From the NCBI GenBank assembly GCA_002319915.1, contig DCFQ01000020.1, positions 1 through 11,790 on the forward strand: 11,790 bases of DNA, given 5' to 3'. Both the position numbers and the translations under genes were made by a program. Under the pieces are notes generated by a model, which had not been told where the DNA came from, did no database searches, and saw only the letters and a list, made by a program, of their open reading frames with translations. Source of the stretch: Bacteroidales bacterium UBA1800. Lineage in GTDB: Bacteria > Bacteroidota > Bacteroidia > Bacteroidales > VadinHA17. Positions 1 to 7,965 of this stretch are shown in pieces (position 1 is the first letter of the stretch; every line of letters starts with the position of its first letter).

Positions 1-460
1 AAAGCTGGTTTCGGTTTACAGGATAACCATAAACCTGGAGAGGATCGGTGACCAGGTACTAAATATTATCAATTCCTTTGTTTCAATAAAGGAGAGCAGT
101 GAATACAGGGCGATGTCGGATGTCATCATGAACATGCTGATCTCAGGAAAAAGCATGGTTGAAAAATCTTTGCTGTCGTTCAAAAACGATGATGCCGATT
201 ATGCCGTATGGACTATCAAGAATGACGAGGTGGTGGATGAAATGAACCGCAAGCTTCTCATTAACAGCATTTCAAAAGCCAGGGTGAGCAGCAGGACAAG
301 GGAGATGCTCCTGAGTTACGTCAATCTTAAGAACATCATCACCAATATTGAACGGATTGCGGACCATGCGACAAATATTGCAGAGGCATCAATTTACTCC
401 ATGAAGGGAAAGGATATTAGGCACAGCCCCGGAGACGCCGGAGATACATTTGATCAATAA
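1..460 (+). CDS. phoU: PhoU phosphate-signalling regulator, 5' part missing
   Basis: Cytoplasmic regulator that links Pst transporter status to the PhoR kinase and restrains Pho signalling when phosphate is plentiful. The reading frame is open from base 2 to the stop at 458-460, so the first ATG inside the window (113) is internal and the true start lies upstream. PhoU consists of two three-helix repeats, each with a metal-binding E-x-x-R-x-x-D motif. Both are visible: LERIGDQV, encoded around 35-58, upstream of that ATG, and IERIADHATNIAE near 346-384. The C-terminal tail after SMKGKDIRH is short and polar, as usual for the family. The stop lies 12 bases before phoB, so the two genes are probably co-transcribed. 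The missing piece is roughly the first third of a protein usually near 220 residues. Identity is firm; the upstream context cannot be seen. Confidence 0.93.
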   Translation, partial: KLVSVYRITINLERIGDQVLNIINSFVSIKESSEYRAMSDVIMNMLISGKSMVEKSLLSFKNDDADYAVWTIKNDEVVDEMNRKLLINSISKARVSSRTREMLLSYVNLKNIITNIERIADHATNIAEASIYSMKGKDIRHSPGDAGDTFDQ

Positions 461-472
461 AGAGGTTCACGG

Positions 473-1159
473 ATGGATTTTAAAGGGAAGAAAATACTAA
501 TTGTTGACGACGAAGAGGACTTGTGCGAAATCCTTCAGTACAACCTCGATAACGAAGGATTTGATACTGACGTTGCACATTCGGCCGAAGAAGCCCTGAA
601 AAAGCCACTGTCTGATTTCGATCTTCTGCTGCTGGACGTGATGATGGGCCAGATGTCGGGATTCAAGCTGGCAGACAAACTGAGGAAAGAGCTCAATAAT
701 AATGTTCCTGTGATTTTCCTTACAGCAAAAGACACTGAGAACGACCTTCTTACAGGCTTCAGCCTGGGAGCCGACGACTACATTTCAAAGCCATTTTCCA
801 TCAATGAGCTGACTGCAAGGGTAAAGGCAGTACTGAAGAGGTCACAGCCACAGGGAAAAAGAGGAAGGAACATCCTGAAGTCGGGTGATATAGAGCTCGA
901 TAAAGAGCTGAAGAGGCTGATAATTAACGGGAACCTCGTCGATCTGACCAGGAAGGAATTTGAGATACTGACTCTTCTTATCGGAAACCAGGGAAAGGTC
1001 TATGCAAGGGAAGAGATCCTAAACATTGTCTGGCCCAGCGATGTGATTGTCACGACCAGGACGGTCGATGTCAATATTGCCAGGATCAGGACAAAGCTTG
1101 GGGAATACGGAAAATACCTGAAGAACAAAACTGGTTTTGGCTATTTTTTCGAATACTGA
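473..1159 (+). CDS. phoB: PhoB-type phosphate response regulator (OmpR family)
   Basis: Transcription factor of 228 residues that, when phosphorylated by its partner kinase, binds direct repeats at phosphate-starvation promoters. The receiver domain (about 6-122) has the acidic pair D12-D13, phosphoacceptor D55 in LLLDVMM, switch T84 in FLTAKD and conserved K106 in SKPFS. A short linker leads to an OmpR/PhoB winged-helix domain (about 135-228) with the features LTRKEFEIL, EEILNIVW and RTVDVNIARIRTKLG. The start is supported by AGAGG at 461-465, seven bases before the ATG, an unusual Shine-Dalgarno-like site among otherwise leaderless-looking neighbours. It sits between phoU and a kinase gene in one transcription unit, which supports PhoB over other OmpR-family regulators. 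A likely DNA target is the 11-bp repeat array at 7966-8020. Length and domain order are typical; nothing is missing. Confidence 0.93.
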   Translation: MDFKGKKILIVDDEEDLCEILQYNLDNEGFDTDVAHSAEEALKKPLSDFDLLLLDVMMGQMSGFKLADKLRKELNNNVPVIFLTAKDTENDLLTGFSLGADDYISKPFSINELTARVKAVLKRSQPQGKRGRNILKSGDIELDKELKRLIINGNLVDLTRKEFEILTLLIGNQGKVYAREEILNIVWPSDVIVTTRTVDVNIARIRTKLGEYGKYLKNKTGFGYFFEY

Positions 1160-1172
1160 AAATCTTCCTTTT

Positions 1173-2936
1173 ATGCTAAACGGCCGGCACAAATTCAGAA
1201 ATCTCCTGTTCCTGTACTATTCGACAGTTTTTATTTTGTTTACCGGCCTGATCCTGGCATACCAGTACTCGCGCGAAAAAGAGTTCAGGACCGCGACGCT
1301 GAATGATGAGCTGTTCAACGTGACATCCATCGTGAACAATTACATCAAGGTAAATTCCTTCGACAGGGACAACGCTTACGGCAAAACGGATTCACTGGTA
1401 AGGCTGTTCCCGGAGAAGAACCTCAGGGTGACGATTGTCAGTCCGTCCGGTACCGTGTTGTATGACAGTTTCGTTCACGCCTGGCAAACACTTGAAAACC
1501 ATCTTAAAAGACCTGAGATCTCCGAGTCGCTGTTTGCTGATTTCGGCACCGCAATCCGCAAATCGGGTTCGACAGGCAAAAGCTACTACTATTACTCAAA
1601 ATACTACGGATCATATTATATAAGAGCTGCGGTAGTTTATGATATCAATGTTGCAAATTTCCTGCAGGCAAGGAAATACTTTTTCTTCGTTATCATTTTG
1701 GCATTCATTGTGATATGGTCAGTCCTCCTGGTTGTTACAAACAGGTTTTCGGAGTCCGTGACCAGGCTTAAGGATTTTGCCGTAAAGGTAGGGAACAATG
1801 AACCGTTTGACTTTAACCAGAAATTTCCAAGGAATGAGCTGGGGATCATCGGTGAAGAGATACTGAGCATTTACAACAACCTCCTCAGAACAAAGAACGA
1901 TCTTGCAAGGGAAAAAGAAAAGCTGTTCAGCCACCTGAATGCGCTCAATGAAGGGATTGCCTTCTTTTCACAGGACAGGACCAACCTGCTCTCGAACAAT
2001 AATTTCATTCATTTCATGAACCTGATCTCAGGCCGGCTGTCAATCACGACCGAAGGTTTTTTCGAGATAGATGAATTCAGGAAGGTAGGCGAATTCATGG
2101 ATCAGAACCTGGCTACCTTTCCGGATTCCTCTCAATTGCCAAAAACCGAATACAAGATCAGCAGGAACGGCAAGTTCTTCCGCATACTTTGTGTTGCATT
2201 CCATGACAGGAACTTCGAAGTGATCATAAGCGATATCACAGAGACTGAGCAAAACAGGATAATCAAGCAGGAGATGACATCGAATATTGCCCATGAGCTG
2301 AAAACGCCGGTGTCGTCGGTCAAAGGCTACCTTGAGACCCTGCTGGTGGACTCTTCGATGGATCCTGAAAAAAGGAGGTACTTCCTCGAAAAAGCTCTGG
2401 CCCAGAGTGAAAGGCTGACAGCCCTTATAAATGACATCTCCGTCCTGAACAAGATTGAAGAGGCGTCAGGCATCTTTAAGGTTGAAAAGGTGAATATTGA
2501 AGAGATAGTCAATGAAGTCTCCAACAACTTCAAATCGGCCATCGATGCAAGGAACATGAGGATTGTTACCGAGAACATCGCTAATGTGAATGTTACCGGG
2601 GACAGGTCGCTCATCCTCTCGATTTTCCAGAACCTGCTTGAGAACTCAGTGAGCTATGCCGGCGAGAATACAACGATACGGATTGCTTTGTATAACGAGG
2701 ATGAAGGGTTCTGCCATTTCCTCTTTTCAGACGACGGCGCCGGGGCATCAGAGGAGCATCTTCCAAGGTTATTTGAAAGGTTTTACAGGGTTGATCCGGG
2801 AAGATCGAGAAAGAGCGGGGGAACCGGCCTCGGGCTGGCGATAGTCAAGAATGCTGTGCTTCTGCACAAGGGTGAGATCTCCGTCAGAGCCAGGACCGGT
2901 GGCGGCCTGGAGTTCCTTTTTTCCATCCCAAAATAA
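1173..2936 (+). CDS. phoR: PhoR-type membrane sensor histidine kinase
   Basis: Inner-membrane kinase expected to phosphorylate PhoB under phosphate limitation. From the ATG at 1173 it has 587 residues. In order: TM1 (about 9-30), an extracytoplasmic domain (31-168) with a tyrosine-rich patch at about 138-149, TM2 (169-190), a HAMP-like linker (190-238), a degenerate PAS region (about 250-360), HisKA with H374 in IAHELKTP, and a HATPase domain with N491 in the N box, DDGAG (520-524) and GGTGLGLAIV (549-558). The frame also opens at a TTG at 1137 inside phoB, but the ATG places TM1 at a normal distance from the N-terminus and leaves a 13-base gap after phoB. The large extracytoplasmic domain differs from E. 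coli PhoR, which has almost none, so the assignment rests on domain order and position between phoB and the pst genes. Confidence 0.88.
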   Translation: MLNGRHKFRNLLFLYYSTVFILFTGLILAYQYSREKEFRTATLNDELFNVTSIVNNYIKVNSFDRDNAYGKTDSLVRLFPEKNLRVTIVSPSGTVLYDSFVHAWQTLENHLKRPEISESLFADFGTAIRKSGSTGKSYYYYSKYYGSYYIRAAVVYDINVANFLQARKYFFFVIILAFIVIWSVLLVVTNRFSESVTRLKDFAVKVGNNEPFDFNQKFPRNELGIIGEEILSIYNNLLRTKNDLAREKEKLFSHLNALNEGIAFFSQDRTNLLSNNNFIHFMNLISGRLSITTEGFFEIDEFRKVGEFMDQNLATFPDSSQLPKTEYKISRNGKFFRILCVAFHDRNFEVIISDITETEQNRIIKQEMTSNIAHELKTPVSSVKGYLETLLVDSSMDPEKRRYFLEKALAQSERLTALINDISVLNKIEEASGIFKVEKVNIEEIVNEVSNNFKSAIDARNMRIVTENIANVNVTGDRSLILSIFQNLLENSVSYAGENTTIRIALYNEDEGFCHFLFSDDGAGASEEHLPRLFERFYRVDPGRSRKSGGTGLGLAIVKNAVLLHKGEISVRARTGGGLEFLFSIPK

Positions 2937-2946
2937 ACGAAAAATC

Positions 2947-3705
2947 CTAGCCGAACCGGCCGGAGATGTAGTCTTCAGTCTGTTTCCGGGCAGGGTTTGA
3001 GAACATTATCCCGGTTGTGTTCATCTCGATAAGCTCGCCAAGATAGAAGAATGCGGTAAAATCGCTTGTACGTGCTGCCTGCTGCATATTATGCGTAACG
3101 ATGATAATTGTGTACTCCTGTTTCAGTTCATGGATCAGTTCCTCGATCTTTGAGGTAGAGATCGGGTCCAGGGCGCTGGCCGGTTCATCCATCAGGATTA
3201 TCTCAGGATTAACGGCGAGCGTCCTTGCAATGCAGAGTCTTTGCTGCTGGCCGCCTGAAAGGCTGAGCGCCGAGTTATAAAGACGGTTCTTCACCTCATC
3301 CCAAATTGCAGCCTGCTTCAGCGAATACTCCACGATCTCATCCAGCTGGCTTTTTTTCCTGATCCCGTTTATCCTCGGCCCGAATGCGATATTGTCGTAT
3401 ACCGACTTTGCAAATGGATTCGATTTCTGAAAAATCATCCCGACATTCTTCCTCAGGTTCACAACGTCAATGTTCTTTTCATAGATATTTATTCCGTCGA
3501 TCAGAACCTCTCCTTCGATCCTCACATGGTCGATGAGATCGTTCATCCTGTTAAGAGTCCTGAGGAATGTCGATTTGCCGCATCCCGACGGTCCTATAAA
3601 TGCAGTGACCCTCTTTTCCGGAATATCCATGGAGATATTTTTCAGCGCCTGGTTATTCCCGTAGAAAAGTGACAGATCTTTTACCGTTACCTTACTTCCT
3701 TCCAT
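2947..3705 (-). CDS. pstB: Phosphate ABC transporter ATP-binding protein PstB
   Basis: ATPase subunit (252 residues) that powers the PstCA permease, working as a dimer on the cytoplasmic face. All ABC motifs are present: Walker A GPSGCGKST at 38-46, Q-loop Q93, signature LSGGQQQR at 149-156, Walker B IILMDEP at 169-175 and the H-loop His205 in IVTHNMQQA. The stretch LNRMNDLID after Walker A and the region ending in ISGRFG are characteristic of PstB rather than of other ABC ATPases. It is the last gene of the porin-pstSCAB operon; its ATG lies 6 bases after the pstA stop, with no Shine-Dalgarno sequence evident. Its stop faces the phoR stop across only 10 bases. Length is normal for the family. 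Confidence 0.97.
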   Translation of the reverse strand: MEGSKVTVKDLSLFYGNNQALKNISMDIPEKRVTAFIGPSGCGKSTFLRTLNRMNDLIDHVRIEGEVLIDGINIYEKNIDVVNLRKNVGMIFQKSNPFAKSVYDNIAFGPRINGIRKKSQLDEIVEYSLKQAAIWDEVKNRLYNSALSLSGGQQQRLCIARTLAVNPEIILMDEPASALDPISTSKIEELIHELKQEYTIIIVTHNMQQAARTSDFTAFFYLGELIEMNTTGIMFSNPARKQTEDYISGRFG

Positions 3706-3711
3706 TAAAAA

Positions 3712-4605
3712 CTATTTTGCCTTGTTCCTTATTCTGTACCTCAATGTCACAGCCACTGCGTTTAGTGAAAATGTCAATATCAATAGCACAAGAGTCGTTG
3801 CAAACTGGATCGGCTGGGTTTCATCCACATTTGCCGACTGTGTCGACATGATATAAATATGATACCCGAGCGACATGAACTGGTCACTGAGGGAATGAGG
3901 GATATGTGAGAGATAATATGCTGCTCCCGTAAAAAGTATCGGTGCGACTTCCCCGGCTCCCCTGCTGATAGCAAGTATTGTCCCTGTCAGTATCCCCGTC
4001 CCGGAACCCGGGATAACCACTTTCAGGATTGTCTGCCATTTTGTGGCCCCGAGGGCAAGACTGGCTTCCCTCATCTCCCTGGGGATCGTGCGGATCGCCT
4101 CTTCAACCGAAACGATGACGACCGGCAGGGTAAGCAGGGCCATGGTAAGGCTTGCCCATAGGATATTCGGCTGCCCCCATTTCAGCTCCCCGCCCCGGAA
4201 TAATGCATCCATATCCTTGCCGACGAAGCCGATGAAGAAACCTAGTCCGAAAAGCCCGAAAATGATCGAAGGGACAACTGCCAGGGTTTTGACTGCAAAC
4301 CTGATCGTCCTGGCAAATACCGAGCGTTCATTGGCGTACTCGGCAAGATAAACCGCTGTTATCACCCCGAAAGGAACAGCGGCCATTGTCATTATCAGTG
4401 TCATCAGCGCCGTTCCGATTATTGCGGGGAATATCCCTCCCTTTGTCATCCCGTCACGCGGATATTCCGAAATGAACCGCCAGTTCAGCTCGCTCCATCC
4501 GCCCTTAACAATAATGAACAGCATGAGTAAGATGACAAGGATAATGATCAGGACCGAGATTCCCGTCAATCCCTCAATCAGCTTATCTTTCAGGTTCCTG
4601 TTCAT
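3712..4605 (-). CDS. pstA: Phosphate ABC transporter permease PstA
   Basis: Inner-membrane permease subunit (297 residues) that pairs with PstC to form the phosphate channel. There are about six hydrophobic segments, beginning with GISVLIIILVILLMLFIIV at 15-33. The ABC permease coupling loop is visible at about 179-204 (EASLALGATKWQT), followed by SRGAGEVAP at 214-222, whose R215 and E219 match the charged positions conserved in PstA. The soluble loop near 120-145 (KDMDALFRGGELKWG) is modest. The gene lies 41 bases downstream of pstC and 6 upstream of pstB, on the same strand, so it is surely co-transcribed. The ATG at 4603-4605 begins MNRNLKDKL, a typical short cytoplasmic lead-in to TM1. 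Nothing unusual is seen. Confidence 0.96.
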   Translation of the reverse strand: MNRNLKDKLIEGLTGISVLIIILVILLMLFIIVKGGWSELNWRFISEYPRDGMTKGGIFPAIIGTALMTLIMTMAAVPFGVITAVYLAEYANERSVFARTIRFAVKTLAVVPSIIFGLFGLGFFIGFVGKDMDALFRGGELKWGQPNILWASLTMALLTLPVVIVSVEEAIRTIPREMREASLALGATKWQTILKVVIPGSGTGILTGTILAISRGAGEVAPILFTGAAYYLSHIPHSLSDQFMSLGYHIYIMSTQSANVDETQPIQFATTLVLLILTFSLNAVAVTLRYRIRNKAK

Positions 4606-4646
4606 AATCCATTGTTAATTATTTCACAATAAGGTCATTCCGGAAA

Positions 4647-5732
4647 TCACTTCCTTGACTGGTACTTTCTGACCACAAGATTTTTTATATAGAATTCACT
4701 CACGGCGTTCAGCAGGAATGTGAAAATAAAAAGCAGGGAACCTATGAGGAACAAAACCCCGTAATGAGTGCCACCGAAAACGACTTCCGCCATTTCAGCA
4801 CCAATGGTTGCTGAGAGGGTCCGTACCGATTCAAACGGATTCAGAGAGGTCAGGGCGGCGTTCCCGGTAGCCATAAGGGCGATCATGGTCTCGCCGAAGA
4901 TTCGGCCGAGGCCAAGGATCACTGCGGCAAAGACTCCCGGGACAGCAGCCGGAAGAACGACATGAAAGGCAGTCTGGCGCTTGCTTGCCCCCAGGCCCAG
5001 GCTGGCTTCGGAATAAGTTTTGGGAACCGCCGTCAGCGCATCCTCGGTGAGAGTATAGATGACAGGCAGTGCGGCAAGCCCCATGGCAATCCCCCCTACG
5101 AATGCATTCAGCCTGCTTGCATAGCCGAACAGGTTCTGAAGAATCGAAGCCAGAACCATCAGCGCAAAGAAACCTATCACCACCGAAGGGAAGCCTGCAA
5201 GAAGCTCGACCAGGGGCTTTATGAATTCCCTAACACCTGGCCTGGCAAACATTGAAGTATAGATTGCTGCAAGGATGGCGACCGGCGCTGCGAAAAGCAG
5301 TGCGATCACCGTCACTTTAAGGGTTCCGAGGAATAATGGGATCAATCCGTACCGTGGTTCGTCGGAGACTGGCATCCACTCCCTGGATAACAGAGTGGAT
5401 GAGGGCTTTATCCCGGGAGTTGCAGGATCGGGAGCTGAAGCTTCCTGATGATTGGGCGCTTCTGCCACCGGCTGGTCAGGCACGGCACCGTAAACTTCGG
5501 GTACCAGCGACTGGTCGACAACCTTTTTTACTGCATCCATCCTGAAAACCGGTGAAGCTTCGCGGAAAACGAAAATGAAAATGAGAGCCACGAGGGCTAT
5601 CGACATGAATGCTATAAACTTTATGAATTTTTCTGCAAACCAGTCTGAAAACCTGAACCGTTTCCTTGAAAATGAAGCAGGCCTGCCCATCATACTGCCG
5701 GCGCCTGTTCCTGCACTGATCATTTCCTTCAT
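4647..5732 (-). CDS. pstC: Phosphate ABC transporter permease PstC with Pro/Ala-rich loop
   Basis: Partner permease of PstA, 361 residues. TM1 is at about 37-57 and the main membrane core starts at about 131. The coupling loop SEASLGLGASKRQT (241-254) and the conserved GRIFGETM (276-283) identify PstC; R277 and E281 correspond to charged residues tied to transport in the E. coli protein. Two features stand out. The first 25 residues form a small, basic, Gly/Ala-rich cytoplasmic extension. The periplasmic loop between TM1 and TM2 (58-130) contains a Pro/Ala/Glu-rich stretch at about 79-110 before the normal SREWMPVSDEPRYG segment. The stretch has no repeats and keeps frame, so it reads as a flexible linker, not an error. 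The gene is 89 bases downstream of pstS, and that gap holds a stable hairpin (5757-5791) that may lower permease expression relative to PstS. Confidence 0.95.
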   Translation of the reverse strand: MKEMISAGTGAGSMMGRPASFSRKRFRFSDWFAEKFIKFIAFMSIALVALIFIFVFREASPVFRMDAVKKVVDQSLVPEVYGAVPDQPVAEAPNHQEASAPDPATPGIKPSSTLLSREWMPVSDEPRYGLIPLFLGTLKVTVIALLFAAPVAILAAIYTSMFARPGVREFIKPLVELLAGFPSVVIGFFALMVLASILQNLFGYASRLNAFVGGIAMGLAALPVIYTLTEDALTAVPKTYSEASLGLGASKRQTAFHVVLPAAVPGVFAAVILGLGRIFGETMIALMATGNAALTSLNPFESVRTLSATIGAEMAEVVFGGTHYGVLFLIGSLLFIFTFLLNAVSEFYIKNLVVRKYQSRK

Positions 5733-5756
5733 CTGTCTACTCTCGTTTTTTAAATC

Positions 5757-5791
5757 ATCCGACCTGTCAGGATCTTTCTGGCAGGCCGGAT
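5757..5791. repeat. Intergenic hairpin between pstS and pstC
   Basis: A near-perfect inverted repeat with 14-base arms at 5757-5770 and 5778-5791 and a 7-base loop (GATCTTT). Read on the minus strand, twelve Watson-Crick pairs, one G-U and one A-C mismatch form the stem. The arms carry CCTGTCAG and CTGGCAGG cores. After the stem the minus strand continues GATTTAAAAAACG, not a U tract, so it is not a standard intrinsic terminator for the pst operon. It could protect the 3' end of porin-pstS mRNA or attenuate pstCAB. The CCTGnCAG core suggests it may be one copy of a dispersed palindromic family. Structure is certain, role inferred. Confidence 0.7.
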
Positions 5792-5821
5792 GTTGACATT
5801 ACCAATTATCTGAAACCTAAC

Positions 5822-6655
5822 CTATCTGACAGGAAAGTATCCTACCTGTGTCACAATGTTCTGGCCTTCCGGACCAAGGATCCAGTCGACGTACTTTTTG
5901 GTTTCACCTGACGGCCTGGTCCTCAGGTACATGTAAAGGTACCGGGTGATCGGGTATTCATTTTTTGCAATAGTCTCCGGAGTTGGAGCATATGCCTTGC
6001 TTCCTGCATCCTTCTTAACCAATGCATGCTTTACTCCCACAGCGTACGCCGCTCCGCCGTAACCGATGCCATTAACATCTTTCTTCACTGCATTCACTAC
6101 CGCAGCAGTACCGGGCAGACTCTGCACACTTGCGGCATAATCAGCCTTCACCACTTCATCACGGAGATATGCGTAAGTTCCTGAGCTGTTTTCACGTCCA
6201 TAGAGTCTTATGTCAGCATCATCGCCACCGACTTCCTTCCAGTTCCGTATCTTGCCGGTATAAATATCGCTTAACTGCTTTAGCGTAAGCTCATTTACCT
6301 TATTTGCCTCATTCAGGAAAATGGTAACGCCGTCTTTTGCACACGGGATCTCCACTCCAAGTGTATTGTAACGTGCCTTTAGCTTTTCAATTTCCGAAGG
6401 CTTCATCGGACGGCTGGCATCACAAATATCTGTTGTCCCGTTTATAAGTGCTGTGATTCCGACTCCCGACCCTCCTCCGGTTACCTGGATCACAGTTGAT
6501 TTGTTGGTCTTCATGTAAAGCTCCGCCCATTTCTGAGCGAGGATCACCATCGTATCCGATCCTTTTACAGTTATTTTGGTCTCCTGGGTAAATGATGAGC
6601 CAGCCAGCAGGATCGCAATCATCAGGATTGCCACGTAATACTTGTTCTTTTTCAT
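5822..6655 (-). CDS. pstS: Phosphate-binding periplasmic protein PstS
   Basis: Substrate-binding protein (277 residues) that captures inorganic phosphate in the periplasm and delivers it to PstCA. A basic N-terminus and hydrophobic core (MKKNKYYVAILMIAILLAG) form a signal peptide, with cleavage likely near residue 23. There is no lipobox Cys, so it should be soluble. Phosphate-contact segments of the PstS type are visible: GSDTM (32-36), GGGSGVG (60-66), DASRPM (79-84) and GRENSSGTY (153-161). At 277 residues it belongs to the compact PBP-like class rather than the longer E. coli-like PstS. It follows the porin gene by 36 AT-rich bases and precedes pstC. The purine-rich AAAGAAAG just upstream of the ATG may help initiation. 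Other anion binders exist in this fold, but the pst and pho neighbours settle phosphate. Confidence 0.95.
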   Translation of the reverse strand: MKKNKYYVAILMIAILLAGSSFTQETKITVKGSDTMVILAQKWAELYMKTNKSTVIQVTGGGSGVGITALINGTTDICDASRPMKPSEIEKLKARYNTLGVEIPCAKDGVTIFLNEANKVNELTLKQLSDIYTGKIRNWKEVGGDDADIRLYGRENSSGTYAYLRDEVVKADYAASVQSLPGTAAVVNAVKKDVNGIGYGGAAYAVGVKHALVKKDAGSKAYAPTPETIAKNEYPITRYLYMYLRTRPSGETKKYVDWILGPEGQNIVTQVGYFPVR

Positions 6656-6691
6656 AATCTTTCTTTATTAATTTTTTAAATAGCTGTTTCA

Positions 6692-7915
6692 TTAAAATTT
6701 TGCCTGGATCCTGACGCCGACCGTATTGTCTTTCAGCTGCACACCCGGTGTTCCTGCAACATCTGTTATCGTTGAATTCTTTTCATTCCGGGGCATTTCA
6801 TAATTGAGCGAGATCCTGATGTAGTCGTTCAGGTAGTATTGCCAGGCAAGTGTCCAGGTTGCGTACGAGACATCGCTCTTTGCAGCGTCACCGGACAATT
6901 TCGTGTTCGGATCATAATAGTCGTATCTGGCAACGAACTGGTTCCTGTTGCCTATATTCTTGACAAGGTAGATGTAGTATCCACGGAAATTCCTGGTCTT
7001 GTTCGGATCACTCTTCAGGGCGGTGGCGCTTGTGGAGGAGTTAATTCCTGAAATATATTCCGTCTTTATCGCCATGCCCCCGAGAACGTCGGCAAACAAT
7101 CGGGCCTCAGCCCCGAACCATCTTTTATTCAGGTAGTCACCGACGGTAATGCTGTCGAGGACCCCTTCACTGTCACTTACATATTTATTTGATTTTGCCC
7201 TGGTTCCTCCGAAATAACCGTTGACGCCAAGGTCAAGGCCGATCCCGGCTGAGGGTATTTTAGCCATATAGACGAACCTGGCCATTATATCCTTCCTGCT
7301 GTCAGCATCTTTTGCCTGGGAGCCTGTGAAATTCCCGTTCATTGCCATAAGCTGGAACAATACGGGTGTCGATGTGCCTGAATACTCTATCTTTGCGCCG
7401 ATCTCCCTTTCGCCCGGGTATATTGCCCGGATCACTCTAGAACGTTCCAGCACTTCCCTCTGGCCTGACGAGAATTCAACCTCGTAATCCGGCCTGTTGA
7501 ACTGTCCTGCCCACAGTGCCCATCCGGACAGCCGCGGCAAATTCACAACCGCATACGCATCTTTTAGTGATAGGTTCCCGGTGCTGAAATCGGGCTGCAG
7601 GACAAATTTAACACCATCGGCAGGCTCATAAGTGAATTTTACCCTGGCCCTCCTGATATAAAATGTATTTGTCGGTTCATTTTTCTTTACGAGGTCTGCC
7701 TGATAATATTCCCACTGGGTCTGGACATACCCGGATATCTTGATCTTATTAAGTTTGGCAAGGTCAGCTTCATTTACCAGAACTCTCTCGTCCAATGCAT
7801 TAAGCTTTCCCTCGTGAGCTTCCAATACTTCTTTGACAGTGTCATTAACAGCTGCCTGAGAGTAACCGTTCAGGACTAGTATACTCAATAACAGGATTGC
7901 AAAGATTTTTTTCAT
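6692..7915 (-). CDS. Phosphate-selective porin of the OprO/OprP family
   Basis: Outer-membrane beta-barrel channel expected to admit phosphate to the periplasm; 407 residues. A signal peptide spans about 1-20 (ending GYSQ). A short heptad-like helical segment follows at about 24-56 (VKEVLEAHEGKLNALDERV), possibly a trimer-forming or periplasmic coiled coil. The rest alternates aromatic and polar residues as beta strands do, starting with KISGYVQTQWEYY and ending in RIQAKF, with the C-terminal Phe used as a barrel-assembly signal. The segment GQFNRPDYEVEFSSGQREVLERS is typical of the Porin_O_P family. It is the first gene of the porin-pstSCAB operon and lies directly downstream of the candidate Pho box, so phosphate or polyphosphate is the likely substrate. 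Selectivity itself is inferred from family and context. Confidence 0.88.
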   Translation of the reverse strand: MKKIFAILLLSILVLNGYSQAAVNDTVKEVLEAHEGKLNALDERVLVNEADLAKLNKIKISGYVQTQWEYYQADLVKKNEPTNTFYIRRARVKFTYEPADGVKFVLQPDFSTGNLSLKDAYAVVNLPRLSGWALWAGQFNRPDYEVEFSSGQREVLERSRVIRAIYPGEREIGAKIEYSGTSTPVLFQLMAMNGNFTGSQAKDADSRKDIMARFVYMAKIPSAGIGLDLGVNGYFGGTRAKSNKYVSDSEGVLDSITVGDYLNKRWFGAEARLFADVLGGMAIKTEYISGINSSTSATALKSDPNKTRNFRGYYIYLVKNIGNRNQFVARYDYYDPNTKLSGDAAKSDVSYATWTLAWQYYLNDYIRISLNYEMPRNEKNSTITDVAGTPGVQLKDNTVGVRIQAKF

Positions 7916-7954
7916 GATTTAAGGTTTCGGATATGATTAAGATTTTTCATGGTA

Positions 7955-7962
7955 CAAAAATC
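7955..7962 (-). promoter_or_regulatory. Candidate -7 element of the porin-pst promoter
   Basis: On the minus strand these bases read GATTTTTG, one mismatch from the Bacteroidota -7 consensus TAnnTTTG. Transcription would begin near 7948, giving a leader of about 30 bases before the porin ATG. No clear TTTG -33 element sits at the right distance; that space is occupied by the 11-bp repeats, as expected for an activator-dependent promoter. The same bases form one arm of a 7-bp inverted repeat (7941-7947 with 7956-7962). The site is a sequence match only. Confidence 0.45.
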
Positions 7963-7965
7963 TGC

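Noticed and set aside
113..115. ATG at 113 as the true phoU start
   Set aside because: The frame stays open to the window edge and encodes the first PhoU metal-binding repeat upstream of it, so the gene is cut by the window.
1137..1175. TTG start for phoR, overlapping phoB by 23 bases
   Set aside because: It adds 12 residues with no family support. The ATG at 1173 gives a normal cytoplasmic lead into TM1.
2937..2946. Intrinsic terminator between phoR and pstB
   Set aside because: The 10-base gap is A-rich with no inverted repeat.
6420..6692. A 90-residue frame overlapping the pstS start on the same strand
   Set aside because: It is out of frame with the signal peptide and phosphate-binding motifs of pstS and has no family features.
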